DNA from: Glandiceps talaboti
Lineage: Eukaryota > Hemichordata > Enteropneusta > Spengelidae
Reading direction: 5' to 3'
DNA length: 64,000 nucleotides
Assembly: GCF_964340395.1 (NCBI RefSeq)
Contig: NC_135569.1
Span: forward strand, 1,757,123-1,821,122
Shown here: positions 23,820 to 34,669 of the stretch, piece by piece
How positions within the stretch are numbered: the stretch's first letter is position 1
Layout of the letters: every line of letters begins with the position of its first letter
Notes under the pieces: model-generated
Told to the model about the DNA's origin: nothing
Database searches by the model: none
What the model saw: only the letters and a program-made list of their open reading frames with translations
Made by a program: the position numbers and the translations under genes

Positions 23820-26800
23820 AGTACAAGCTAACCGAAATTACAATAACTATTACTACCTACCTTTCTTAATACGTGCTCTCCACTTGACGAGGCAAGACGA
23901 ACTGGCTTCTAATGGCGTATTAAAATATATTTACATTTTGTATCCTAAACATAGTTCTCATTAGTCAGGGGGGGTTACACCTTACGCGTGAATGGTGAAT
24001 AGTTAATATTTTAATGAGTAAATGATGAACGCATCTTTTTAACGCGTTATATCAACCTTTAAATACAGAGTTTTCTATTGGTTCATACGAATGGCCTTGA
24101 GAAATCCCAGATTTGTCGTCCAATCAGGTACCAGTTGACAGAATGACAGAAGACACCACGTCATGTATGGTGGGTGGGTGGATTCCGCTAACGTTGTTAT
24201 TTCGAATTACGTGTACGTAGCTAAGTTTACTAAGTCGATGTGCCCCATACAAATGCGTAATATACGTGGTTATACATGTTATTGACACTACAAATCACCA
24301 CTTATCAGCAGATTCAAGTTTCTATTATACACAGTAGGTATGACCATCTAAAATTCTCTAACATAGCAAATCATTTTACTATCTGCAATAGTAATGCCAC
24401 TATACCAATGTTATAGACACTTTTTTGCGTGACATGCGAAACTCACATTAACTTTAGCTTTTTTGAAATTGTGAAGTTGTTACACAACATTAAAGGCTAT
24501 GAATAACTGAAATATTAATAGTGCCAAAAAACTCCAGATCTGCCAGGCGCTCAAGGAGCCCCCTAGGACTCCCACACACCCCGATGAATGGGAGGCACAA
24601 ACTCATAATGTTATTAAACGTTTCTTAAACTCTTTAACCTAAGTATAAAGATTAATTCCTAACTTTAGATGGTACTGTCTTTTACAGCTGTGAAATTATT
24701 GCTTACATAGTCAGAAATTGCCTTAACAGACTCTTAATAAGAAACTCTCAAACTCTCCCCAATGAGAGGTGGACATATCCCCGTCTCAAGATCTCCCCCT
24801 ACCTTTTACCCTCAAGATGCTATTAAACTATTCATTTCAATATTTCAACCCTATTTAGTTGCTAGTTATATGATGGTGCTGTCTTGTAAAGCTTGGAAAT
24901 GATTGTCTAATACATTCCAAACCATACACTGTACGTAATGTCAATATTTTAAGACAAGTCAAACTGTGACAAAATTGTATGTTTGATATTGGTGAATTTA
25001 CACAAGATTTACTGGAGAACAGTGAATTTCATTAATATTTGGTGAATTATCATGAATTGATATCTGGAGATACTGGAGATACTGGAGAATTGTGAATTCA
25101 AGCTTTTCCTTCTTGATGAATGGTGGTCTAAGAGGGGTATACGCCCACCCCCACCCCCCATTAGTTAGACAATTTTCACTTTGCAAATTATAAGTACAAT
25201 AAAACACCGATAACAGATAAACGCTTGTGATGCTGTTCTCCAAATTGTAACTACCAAATACCTGTCGCTTTTGTAAGCCACAGTTGGCTTTTTTCATATA
25301 CGCTTGCAAACTGAAAGTGTGAACTTTGCAGTTTACAAATCGCTAAATATCACTCACATTAGACACACTGACAACATTATGATGAGGTGTAAACTTCAAA
25401 GCCGTATATTCTTCAGGCCCGGGGCTTTACATGCATCGCAACCAATTATTTGCATTGAACGTCGTGTTAGAAATCCCCGAGTGTGACCGTAAATAAAGGA
25501 AGGGTGTTTAGAAGACATTTTCCCTTGAAAACAGCGAGTAAATCTTACAACTGTAATTTTGTTATTTAGACAGGTCAAGACTACCTACAAGGATATCTTG
25601 ATATTAATAACTATAACTCTTTACTTGCCATATCAAAGGCTACTGGTGACTACAGTGCAATGATCGACTATCAGGGTCACGGATGAGTTTGAAAGGGGGA
25701 AGAAAACATGTAGCAATGACTCCATGACGTCACATGTTTATTTGCATATCTTGCTATCTCTAGTCTAATTTAAATAGGTCATAGGTCAAGAGAAGGAATA
25801 AATGATTGGTAGTAAAGATAATGAGGCAATGCTTCCTCCTAGTATTAGCCTAATAAACAAATAACAAACTTTTGCTGTCCTTTTTTTTCTAGAAAACTCT
25901 AACCCATTTTAATTTTAAACGAAGAAAAAGAGTTAGAGGTCACCGTACATTTTTTTTAAATACAGGTCTAAATGATATTAAGATGGCGCATGTCTGTTCA
26001 AACCATTTGAAGAATATATTCTATATTTCGGGTGTCCGTTCCTTTTCGTTGTCTTTAGTTCGTCTAAAATAACTTATAAAATAACTTATAAAATATTTCA
26101 ATCTTGGGTTGTAACAATGTATGATGATAGACAAGTCAAATCTGTAAGCTGAAATCACATGTTACCTTGATATGTACACATTGTAATAATGTGATGTGCG
26201 TGGAAAAATAAGATTGGCTCCAAGCATTCAGAGGAAAGCAGATTTAGTTATGTACTATATTTGTGCTTAGAGGAGACTGCCGGGCATATATAATACGACT
26301 AATTATACGAGAACTATAGATGCATGAAAACGGTGAAGGTGAACGTCAACTTTCATCTCTTCTTTGAATGAAGGTCCCTCGCTGGTAAGAACGGAAAGAA
26401 CATCATCTAAAGTGTCTAAGTATTAAAGTTTCCAAGATAAGTTAATGAGTTTGGCACTTCATGACAAAAAAGCATTCTGCCAAACATTGCAAAACAACAT
26501 GCCCTCTGTGCGCCCTCTACGATATGCCTTATCCAATGTAAATGATAGTGGTCATAAGTTATGTTTTACAATGTTCAGTAAACATCTTATTTATTGCACT
26601 TTCCATAACTGAAATCTATCTGGAAGTTAATCCGCAAGAAAATACAACAAGAGAAACTGGACAGGAACAACGTATAGCAAACTGTATTTTCATCTCCTCA
26701 GTAGTACAGCCCCGTACAATCACACAGAAATTCAAAAGAAACTACAAATGCTGAGATAGCGAGATTGAAGAAATACAGTTTTTTGCTACATTTTGTCTAA
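23820..26800. other. Intergenic, nothing recognised
   Basis: AT-rich sequence. Short frames near 25.0-25.6 kb show no splice context or known domain. Confidence 0.4.
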
Positions 26801-26823
26801 ATAAAATGAAGTAATGTGCCTCC

Positions 26824-27180
26824 ATGCAGACTTCAAATACAGACATCAAATTAAATACTAAAGCTATAAATCTTTTTATAATTTGTGCTTATCGACATTA
26901 TTGGAGTTATTTAGCTAAAATCGATAGCATCATCCAGGAAACAGAGACCGTTAATGTTGGGGACTTTAATTCTAATTTAGGATCATTGTTTGGTGAAGAA
27001 CTTGAACTTTTTTGTACAGATAATAATTTATGTATTTCCGATATTGATATGTTCGGTACCGGTAAGAGTGAGATCGATAACTTTACGTTCTACCACAGGG
27101 AAAAGGACGAATAATCGATTTTGTTCTCATAATTTTCCGATTACAGATTTACAGATCGCATTCTGAATTAACAGAGGTGT
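26824..27180 (+). mobile_element. LINE endonuclease (APE) fragment
   Basis: The frame ending at 27114 contains 'VNVGDFNSNLGSLFGEELE', the 'GDFN' motif of the apurinic-type endonuclease of non-LTR retrotransposons, followed by 'FCTDNNLCISD'. The expected 'G-R-IDFVL' motif follows but in another frame (ATCGATTTTGTTCTC at about 27113), so one frameshift separates them. The reverse transcriptase is not seen downstream, so it is a decayed fragment. Confidence 0.7.
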
Positions 27181-28360
27181 CATCACTGTTTCAGATTTCA
27201 TCGATACAGTAGCACTGTTCCTAATGAAATCATTTAAAACTGATTTTATTATGTCACATGTACCTAAAATAAAATATCAAATAGTAAATCGAGGTGACAT
27301 TTATTGACAAGACTGATAAAATATTATCTCAACACGTGAAGATATATACATACCATTAGCTTGGATAGATTATTAACACGGTAACATGACAGAAATGTAC
27401 TTGCCCACCAATAAGATAAAAATCAATAGTCCCCCTTTACGTCACACGGGAATATTTTACAATCTTGACTCGAATCAGCATCAATTTATATTTTGATGAA
27501 CTTATTATTAATAACGTAGAATGATCCGTGAATAACTTTCAGTGTAGTTTATCACATTTCATCGAATTTTGCAATTTTAGCATATAATTTTAATATTCAT
27601 AAACAATTAGTCGCGTCACTTTTTTCCTTCTTTTTACAAGTTTTGTCATCCCATGTACTAACCATTTCATGTGTTCAGTACACTTATTAATCATGTACCT
27701 ATCTGTCTAGTTTACCCTTACCTCAGTGTGAATATTTCATTTTTGAAAAACATATATACAATTCTGAACTTATGTGATAGTGTGATGACTGCATAGATAA
27801 TTCTTTGAACATACATAGTGTCATGGCTGTGAAACAGGTAAAGACACTTAAATGTGGCAGCAATCATTTTAAATAGGTGTAGAATGTGTTTAAATGTATC
27901 ATTTTAACATAGAGAATCATGGTGTATTAATGTACTTTTTAGAGATGTTTTAATATTTTGATGATTGTATGATCAGATTTATATGTAACTTTATATGATA
28001 TACGTTTTTTATAATGTTTTGTATTTTGTCATTTTGGGTGTCACTTACTAATATCGTACTTATGGTTTGGTTTACAATATCTAATCTTCGTATTCTTGAA
28101 ATTTCATATCAAGAATTCAAAATTAGGTAAAATCATTTATTTTCATTGTAAAATTACTAGTTTTAACGGGTTTGAAATGTTTGGCTTTTGGTAGAAATTA
28201 TTTATCATCTTTGATTAGGGAATTTATGTAGATTTGAGCATTATCTTCATTGTAATACCACAATAATATGTTTACACCTAGACGACAACGTGCGAATAAA
28301 AGAATATAAAAAATTATCATTATTCTGTAATGTCTTATCTATATAACGTGTGTGTGTGAC
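27181..28360. other. Intergenic, nothing recognised
   Basis: AT-rich sequence; neither genes nor tandem repeats identified. Confidence 0.4.
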
Positions 28361-28369
28361 AGAGAGAGA

Positions 28370-28383
28370 TAGACCGACCGACC

Positions 28384-28427
<44 letters not shown>

Positions 28428-28439
28428 GGCCAACGGACG

Positions 28440-28479
<40 letters not shown>

Positions 28480-28486
28480 GGCAGGC

Positions 28487-28533
<47 letters not shown>

Positions 28534-28555
28534 TAGATAGACAGACAGGCCAACG

Positions 28556-28595
<40 letters not shown>

Positions 28596-28603
28596 GGCCA
28601 ACG

Positions 28604-28670
<67 letters not shown>

Positions 28671-28712
28671 TGACAGGCAGGCAGGCAGACAGACAGACAG
28701 ACAGACATACAC

Positions 28713-28800
<88 letters not shown>
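28370..28800. repeat. Long (GACA)n array with regular interruptions
   Basis: About 430 bp of GACA units broken by GGCCAACGGACGGAC blocks at about 28428, 28548 and 28596, and by GGCA and GATA variants. Repeated interruption blocks indicate duplication of larger segments. Very long open frames on both strands, including a 228-codon Cys-Leu-Ser-Val frame, are artefacts. Confidence 0.97.
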
Positions 28801-28801
<1 letters not shown>

Positions 28802-29254
28802 GATATACAAATAGTGTTGCTGTTGGTAAAACTTTTCGTCATAACTTATGCTAAAACAACAATTTGACGTACTCCATACTAGTAAATGATAATCACACAA
28901 AATATACATTATTAATGATTTTAATCCAATCACTTCAACACATATACAGCAGTGTCAATCATAATCAATGTCTAAGAAAATATGAATTTACAGTTCTAAA
29001 TCATATAGTTGAAATGTGTATCATACAAGTCATTTACCAATTGTCCTTCAATTCAATATTTATTATTGTTATTATTTGCATTTTATACAGTATACATATA
29101 TTTATTGATTTATATAGTCTTTGATTTGTTAAAAAGAAAAATTGCACGCTTTCATTCAGCAACAAATAAAATCAAGGATTCACCATGCAAATATAATAAC
29201 ATTCAATTATGATTATAATATGATTTGAATTATGATTTCGACAATATTTCGGAC

Positions 29255-29255
<1 letters not shown>

Positions 29256-29320
<65 letters not shown>
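29256..29320. repeat. (TA)n microsatellite
   Basis: About 32 TA units, adjoining the tail side of the tRNA-derived SINE at 29321-29470. Confidence 0.97.
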
Positions 29321-29322
<2 letters not shown>

Positions 29323-29470
29323 GACTCAATGAAACAAGCTCACCCAAATATTTGAAATTAAGTCAAGGAATTGAAATGTGACACGTATAGGAGTCGAACC
29401 CACATCCCCTGAATACTAACCACAGAGCTATAACCTGCTGAGTTAACCACATCAGCTGTAGTGGTAAATT
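29321..29470 (-). mobile_element. tRNA-derived SINE
   Basis: On the minus strand, GATGTGGTTAACTCAGCAGG (A-box-like) is followed about 40 nt later by a perfect B box, GGTTCGACTCC, at about 29398-29388. About 65 bp of unrelated body follows, ending in a (TA)n tract. It lacks a complete acceptor stem and has an extended D region, so it is a SINE or tRNA pseudogene rather than a working tRNA. Confidence 0.6.
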
Positions 29471-30515
29471 CCGTGTTTCGTCCTGGTATGTTTCTTTCTA
29501 GCTATTCCTTAACAGATGAAAGCCAACTCATTAACCTTTTAAACCGTTAGTCTTTCAACCTAAGGATCCATTTTGATTCACAGGGTCTCAACTAAATGGT
29601 CGCCAACTTAGGAATCAGATCACTTATCTTCTCACTATACAGTTTCTAAGACATAGCCAGTTTAGTATTATTATTTTAACATATTCCAACTTCAGACACA
29701 ACTTTTATCGCGTAAAAATATATTCGCATAAACCTCATTCCGTATCATATTTATGCTTATTTGTATCCTTAAATGATATAGAACTCCCCCGAAACGAAAT
29801 GAAATCGTGGTTAGAAAAGTGACACTTTCTATTTTCTAAGTTGAGTTCTATTATTATATAGAATTCAACTTAGCATTGACAGGTACGTGTGACAATTTTT
29901 AGTGCATACCAATTATACCTTTTATTGAGGCTGCCTACATGCAATGTTGTATCTCTAGTATACTACATTCATATCTACTATCACTACATTATTATTAGTA
30001 TACTCTTTGTCTGGTACCTTCATTTTATTACATTACACGTACATATCTGTGTGTCGATATAATTTTAGGTATGGAGCTGGAATTCATTCAGTGTGGACTT
30101 TTCTGATCTATACCTATTTCAGTTGAGTACTAATACCAACTTATTCATTAGTTCATAACCCTTGAGTATTTATCATTTAACATATTTATTTATGATTATT
30201 TTTAACAACCAAGGAGGTAGTCTAACCTTCAACTAAAGTGACGTTGTAAAACATCAGACCACAATCTACAGCCAAATTAAAAGGTGATTCTTGTATGTAA
30301 ATTACGTTTAATAGAGCTTCACAGAAAGTAATCTGCATGTCGAATATTGAACTGGATAATTCTATGTGACGTGAATCCATGTTTACTTTTTCATTGAAAA
30401 GACTTGGAAGTTGGAATCAATACTTAATATCCGGTTGAATGATGGTACTACAACAAGCTGTACTGAATAATATACTTGATGGAAGCGCTGATGTTTTGAT
30501 TTGTATCATATAATT
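29471..30515. other. Intergenic, nothing recognised
   Basis: No protein-like frame or clear repeat seen. Confidence 0.4.
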
Positions 30516-30517
30516 AG

Positions 30518-30640
30518 ATGTTATTCGCCAATATTTTTCTTCATTCAGACAAGAAAAGTACGAATGACCTAAGAGGTCCCTAGGTCACGAATATTTTCCA
30601 GCTGAATGAAGAAAAATATTGGAGAATAATATAATTATAC
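30518..30640. repeat. Inverted repeat, about 29-bp arms
   Basis: Left arm CCAATATTTTTCTTCATTCAG at about 30529-30549 is mirrored by CTGAATGAAGAAAAATATTGG at about 30603-30623, with flanking near-matches (TTATTCG / AGAATAAT). The loop of about 53 bp holds a smaller palindrome, GACCTAAGAGGTCCCTAGGTC. Probably a miniature TIR element or its folded remnant. Confidence 0.75.
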
Positions 30641-30830
30641 CAGCGCCTGTAATATCAAGAAAAATCGTGGAAAGTAATTTCAATTTTGAACGTTTTGACA
30701 CATATTTCGAACACAGCAGAAGGAGTGACGTAGACACGCGTTGTCGTGACGTAGAACGAACAGAGTATATAATCCGTATTTGTTGTTCAACTTGACTCGT
30801 GCATGGTATAATGTTTGATAGTTGTTGAAA
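30636..30830 (+). repeat. Dispersed repeat, family C, copy 1
   Basis: Shares with 58.73-58.93 kb, in the same order, TATACCAGCGCCTGTAATAT, GGAAAGTAATTTCAATTTTG, AGTGACGTAGACACGCGTTG and GCATGGTATAATGTT. This copy abuts the inverted repeat at 30.5 kb; the other lacks it. No coding content seen. Confidence 0.75.
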
Positions 30831-31371
30831 ACAGTTGAAAACGATTTTATCTTTAGCTGCATTTCTTTATGCCTAGCGGACCCAGTTCATTTTCAACAAG
30901 TCTGCATCATGAAATCTTTCAGAAATAGTTAAGCAATTTGGAAAGTCTGGCTCAGACTTCTGTTGTACATTGGGGTGGGCCATTCTGTGAAACAAAGTGA
31001 TATCTCCTTATATATTTAATTCAGGTTACTAACAAAATACTGAGGAGCTCCTAACGTTGTTTCTATTTTCTATATTTTTAGAGATGCAGAATTGGTCTGA
31101 GGTATAAAGTAATACAGCCAAAATCAAAGCACCATTCCTTTGTTCCCTTTTCAGATCAAAATTTCTACCAGGACAATTCTACATTCCAATCAGTGGTGCA
31201 GTGTTCGCTATTATAATTATTACATATGCACCAGTGATTACTCGCATCAGTGCTTATGCATAGTGTCATCTGCATTGCAGTGCAATACTGAAAACATTGC
31301 AGTATTCCTGTGATAACAATGCTTGGGTTTGATATAAAGTAACTTCACAAAGTATAAAACCTGACAACGAT
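30831..31371. other. Likely 3' UTR / flank of the kelch gene
   Basis: Lies directly downstream (minus sense) of the kelch stop codon. No coding signal. No unambiguous AATAAA on the minus strand was found close to the stop. Confidence 0.4.
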
Positions 31372-33363
31372 CTACCTCAAGCTAAAGTTTCTACTGTGCC
31401 TTGACACATTGCCATTACTCTGACCACTTATGCTGGGTCTCGATCCCACAGATCGATGCGATGCGATCGTTTGTCTGGAAGCTATAGATTGTGTGTCTGA
31501 TTGCGCAATGAATACATGATGAGGAAGAGTCAATGTACAACAAGCTGTACGAAGAAGTGGTTCTGGTAATTCACCTACAACATCCCATTCATCCTCCTCC
31601 ATGTTGTAACACTGGATGTCTTTTTCACGCTGACGACTTCGACCATTGTATCCACCAATAATATAAATCTTCTTGTATGTCTCCCCTAAGACTGACACCC
31701 CAGACATGCTGAGCCCAGTAAGCATAGGCGATACAGTGACCCAATCTGCTGCTTCATCACTGTAACACTCAACACTCATCACATCAACACGGTCACCATA
31801 CGCATTCATGTGGTTTCCACCCATTACAAAGATATGGTTCCTTGCAGTAACCATCATGTGGAAGCCTCTTGGAACCTGCATGGACGGCAGTGGTTGCCAC
31901 TCTTGACAGTTGTCATTGTAGACACAGAGAGTTCTCAGGAACTTTCTGTCACTGAATCCACCAGTGATGTATAGTCTGCCTTTCATAACAGTTCCTGCTA
32001 ATGCATACGTTGCACTGGGAAGGGACGGTATGTACCTCCATTCGTTAACTTCTGGTTTATAGCACTCTACAGAAGATAACGGACCTTGTTCATTCTTCCC
32101 TCCTATTGCATACAAACAACCATCTAGTCCTTCTAAGGCAAAGAAGGCCCTTCGTTGTTGCATGGGACAGATCTGGAGCCAGTTGTTAAACCGAGGATCA
32201 TACCGGTGAACAGTTCCAATGCTGTCCTTACCATTGGAGTTCAAACTAACCTGACCCCCAACAACATATAGAAAGTGGCTCAAGACTGCAACACAATGAT
32301 CAACCCTCTTCAGTGGCATTTTTGTAAGCCGCTTCCACTCTTCGTTGTACTCGTCAAAGATCAACACTGAGTCGCTGACTTGGTGATTACCACGTTCTCC
32401 TCCAACTGCGAGAATCACATCGTTTGTTGACCGTAACTTTGTTCTAGGGGATTGCAGTGCTTGCTGGCGATGTGGCACGAGGTGATAATTCAATGCCTCA
32501 ATGAGGAACTTATGACAATCAGGATCTAACATCATAAATTCATGAGACTGTACTTGATCTACCAAATCATTCGATGTGATCAATGGAAACCTGACGTATT
32601 TCATCAGTTTGGCACAGAATGGTTGCCTTGCTTCTCTGTCATACAAAATCCAACTCGCCGCAATTTTGAATAACTGGAGCTCAGACTGAACAGCAAGACG
32701 ATCTTGACTCAAGAACCATGACACTTGTTCTGAATTCAGTAAATTGAAGCCATCAGACTTTGCTACTGTCATAAAATTATCAATGCTATAATCCTGGGCC
32801 ACCTTTAGCAGATTATCAAATTTGAGTCTCTCTGCCAAGAAAAGGATGTGAATGGCATTCTCGTCACATATTGCGGTTTGGAGATACTGGACACAGAAAT
32901 CTGTTATGGGTTCTATGTTAAGCTTTTTCGACGCCAGTACAATAGCTTCTACATTGTCCAATGTTAAAGATATCTGTGACGTATAACAGTATTGCAGAAT
33001 ACCTTCCACACCTTCCTTGGTAATTTCTGACAGCTCCACTTCCCGAATTCCATTTCCCGCTGTAAAGATAGATTTGAAGTAATCACTGCATGAAGCAAGG
33101 ACTGCTCTGTGTATCATAAAATGTTCACCATCGGCAATTATAGTACCATCACAGAGGAATTTCTCAGTTCTCAGACTATTCAAACTTTTCAGCAAATCAT
33201 CTGAATGAGTCTGGGATGTAAATGTTCTATTTTGAGGTGGATACTCATAGTTGTTGTTGCTAGGTGACCGTGGGGATCGACGACTCCTAGATGTTATCAC
33301 TCTTTGTGAAAGACGTAGTGATTTTACACTGGAATGAGAGTTGTTCAGTGATGCGGACGCCAT
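31372..33363 (-). CDS. BTB-BACK-Kelch protein (KLHL9/13/26-like)
   Basis: Intact single-exon CDS of 663 aa with a true ATG in a good context (ACCATGG). After a Ser/Arg-rich N-terminus of about 55 aa comes a BTB domain ('LCDGTIIADGEHFMIHRAVL', then 'DYFKSIFTAG') at about residues 55-165. A BACK domain follows (about 170-285, 'ELQLFKIAASWI', 'LMKYVRFPL'). Six Kelch blades run from about 315 to 605 with repeated 'GG' and 'Y..W' signatures, for example 'LYVVGGQ', 'LYAIGGK', 'YIIGGYNG'. The Ser-rich tail is about 45 aa. The family usually bridges Cul3 ubiquitin ligases to substrates in the cytosol; substrate unknown. From memory the 'LMK.(I/V)RFPL(I/M)T' and 'DPR(F/Y)N.W' wording is nearest the KLHL9/13/26 group, but orthology is not settled. 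A splice acceptor lies just 5' of the ATG, so a non-coding first exon is likely. Confidence 0.93.
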   Translation of the reverse strand: MASASLNNSHSSVKSLRLSQRVITSRSRRSPRSPSNNNYEYPPQNRTFTSQTHSDDLLKSLNSLRTEKFLCDGTIIADGEHFMIHRAVLASCSDYFKSIFTAGNGIREVELSEITKEGVEGILQYCYTSQISLTLDNVEAIVLASKKLNIEPITDFCVQYLQTAICDENAIHILFLAERLKFDNLLKVAQDYSIDNFMTVAKSDGFNLLNSEQVSWFLSQDRLAVQSELQLFKIAASWILYDREARQPFCAKLMKYVRFPLITSNDLVDQVQSHEFMMLDPDCHKFLIEALNYHLVPHRQQALQSPRTKLRSTNDVILAVGGERGNHQVSDSVLIFDEYNEEWKRLTKMPLKRVDHCVAVLSHFLYVVGGQVSLNSNGKDSIGTVHRYDPRFNNWLQICPMQQRRAFFALEGLDGCLYAIGGKNEQGPLSSVECYKPEVNEWRYIPSLPSATYALAGTVMKGRLYITGGFSDRKFLRTLCVYNDNCQEWQPLPSMQVPRGFHMMVTARNHIFVMGGNHMNAYGDRVDVMSVECYSDEAADWVTVSPMLTGLSMSGVSVLGETYKKIYIIGGYNGRSRQREKDIQCYNMEEDEWDVVGELPEPLLRTACCTLTLPHHVFIAQSDTQSIASRQTIASHRSVGSRPSISGQSNGNVSRHSRNFSLR

Positions 33364-33375
33364 GGTAACAGGTTA

Positions 33376-33394
33376 TTATATCTCCATGGCAACC
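33376..33394 (-). promoter_or_regulatory. 5' UTR splice acceptor and 3-codon uORF of the kelch gene
   Basis: On the minus strand TTTCTTACAG ends at 33394, a good acceptor 30 bp before the main ATG. The first ATG after it, at 33387 in a GCCATGG context, opens a frame of Met-Glu-Ile-stop (33387-33376), 12 bp before the main ATG at 33363. Such a minimal uORF could lower or modulate translation. Confidence 0.5.
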
Positions 33395-34623
33395 TGTAAG
33401 AAATAGAGAATAGATACGGCAATTGTTAAAGTAGCATTAAATTTGGAAACCGCATAAAGTAGGCAATTGACTTGATTCGAATCTGACTTTAATCAAGAAT
33501 ATGGTTTTGGTTCACCCCTAGTATGACCCGTCCAAAACGTGTCGCGGAAGAAATAACAGCTCTGGTGTGCGAGAATGAGTAAGTTATGAACGTGTCATCA
33601 AAATATACCATTTGAAATATTATTCCGCGTAACAGTCATCAATTTGAAATATATTTGTAATGATTGACAATTCCCAAAGAATTACAAAATAAAATGTATT
33701 CATTCAATTTTACTATCTTAAAGTGTAGTATGTTGTATTTTTTATTGGTTTCTGGTAATTTATAATTTATAAAATAAATGGTAATTTGAAAGGGGCTGTA
33801 AGTCAAATAAAAGCTTCGATGAATTTGACTCTGCAGCGAAATACAAATAAGAAAGTATGCCATGTAGATTTCAACTCGTTTTATCTATGTCTACAAAATA
33901 CTTGGAATCAAATTACTTGCACAAAAACTCATCTAATTAATGTTTCTGTCCTCAAAGTAGCTACATGTACGTGGTTGCCCTGCAGATACAATGTCGAATT
34001 GTAGGTATTAAAAAGTGGAAATGTCTCGAGGCAGGCTCAATTACACTGTGATTTTTTATTCATATATTTTAATGAAAATAGAAATCTTGGTGTTTACACT
34101 GATTAACTCTACTTTAGAAATAGAGTACAATGTCTATATAGAAGTATTATGAGTCTGCCTAGGGGTGCATGTATTGTATGTACAGTCAGTACCGACTGAT
34201 ATAATTCAGTATCTCATTGTGTACAAAGTGACATTGCTATCATGGCTTCATGACATTGTTAAAATTTTTCACTGAAATTATGTCTGTAAATACAATGTAG
34301 TATCATCACAAACCATACAATTCTACCTCCCCCAAAAAAAAATATTTTGAAAGGACTGAGCCCCTCCCTCTTCAACAACGAGTCTCCAACTCTATCAAAC
34401 CAAACACTGTCATTATTTCAAATACAAACAACCGACAGACTTGTCGGGTAGGTGAATATTATGTTCTTCTATTGACGTGATCATGTATTCTGTTCGTCAA
34501 TAGACATTTTCAATAGTGTGAGGACCTGTGAAGATTCTGCTCTCTGGAAGAGTGATTTCAGAAACTTCATCTATTTTTAACTTTCGAACCGAGAACACCC
34601 AAGTTTTTATGTACTACATTCGT

Positions 34624-34669
<46 letters not shown>

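Noticed and set aside
25396-25578. Minus-strand frame with 'GHTRGFLTRRSMQIIGCDAC'
   Set aside because: No ATG, no splice signals that join it to anything, and no family recognised.
28247-28933. 228-codon minus-strand frame rich in Cys-Leu-Ser-Val
   Set aside because: It is the translation of a GACA tetranucleotide array; all reading frames of such an array are open. Same for 4583-5137, 17004-17483, 22011-22285 and 38503-38782.
29384-29458. Functional tRNA gene on the minus strand
   Set aside because: The B box is perfect, but the D region is over-long, the acceptor stem does not pair by eye, and a SINE-like body and TA tail follow.
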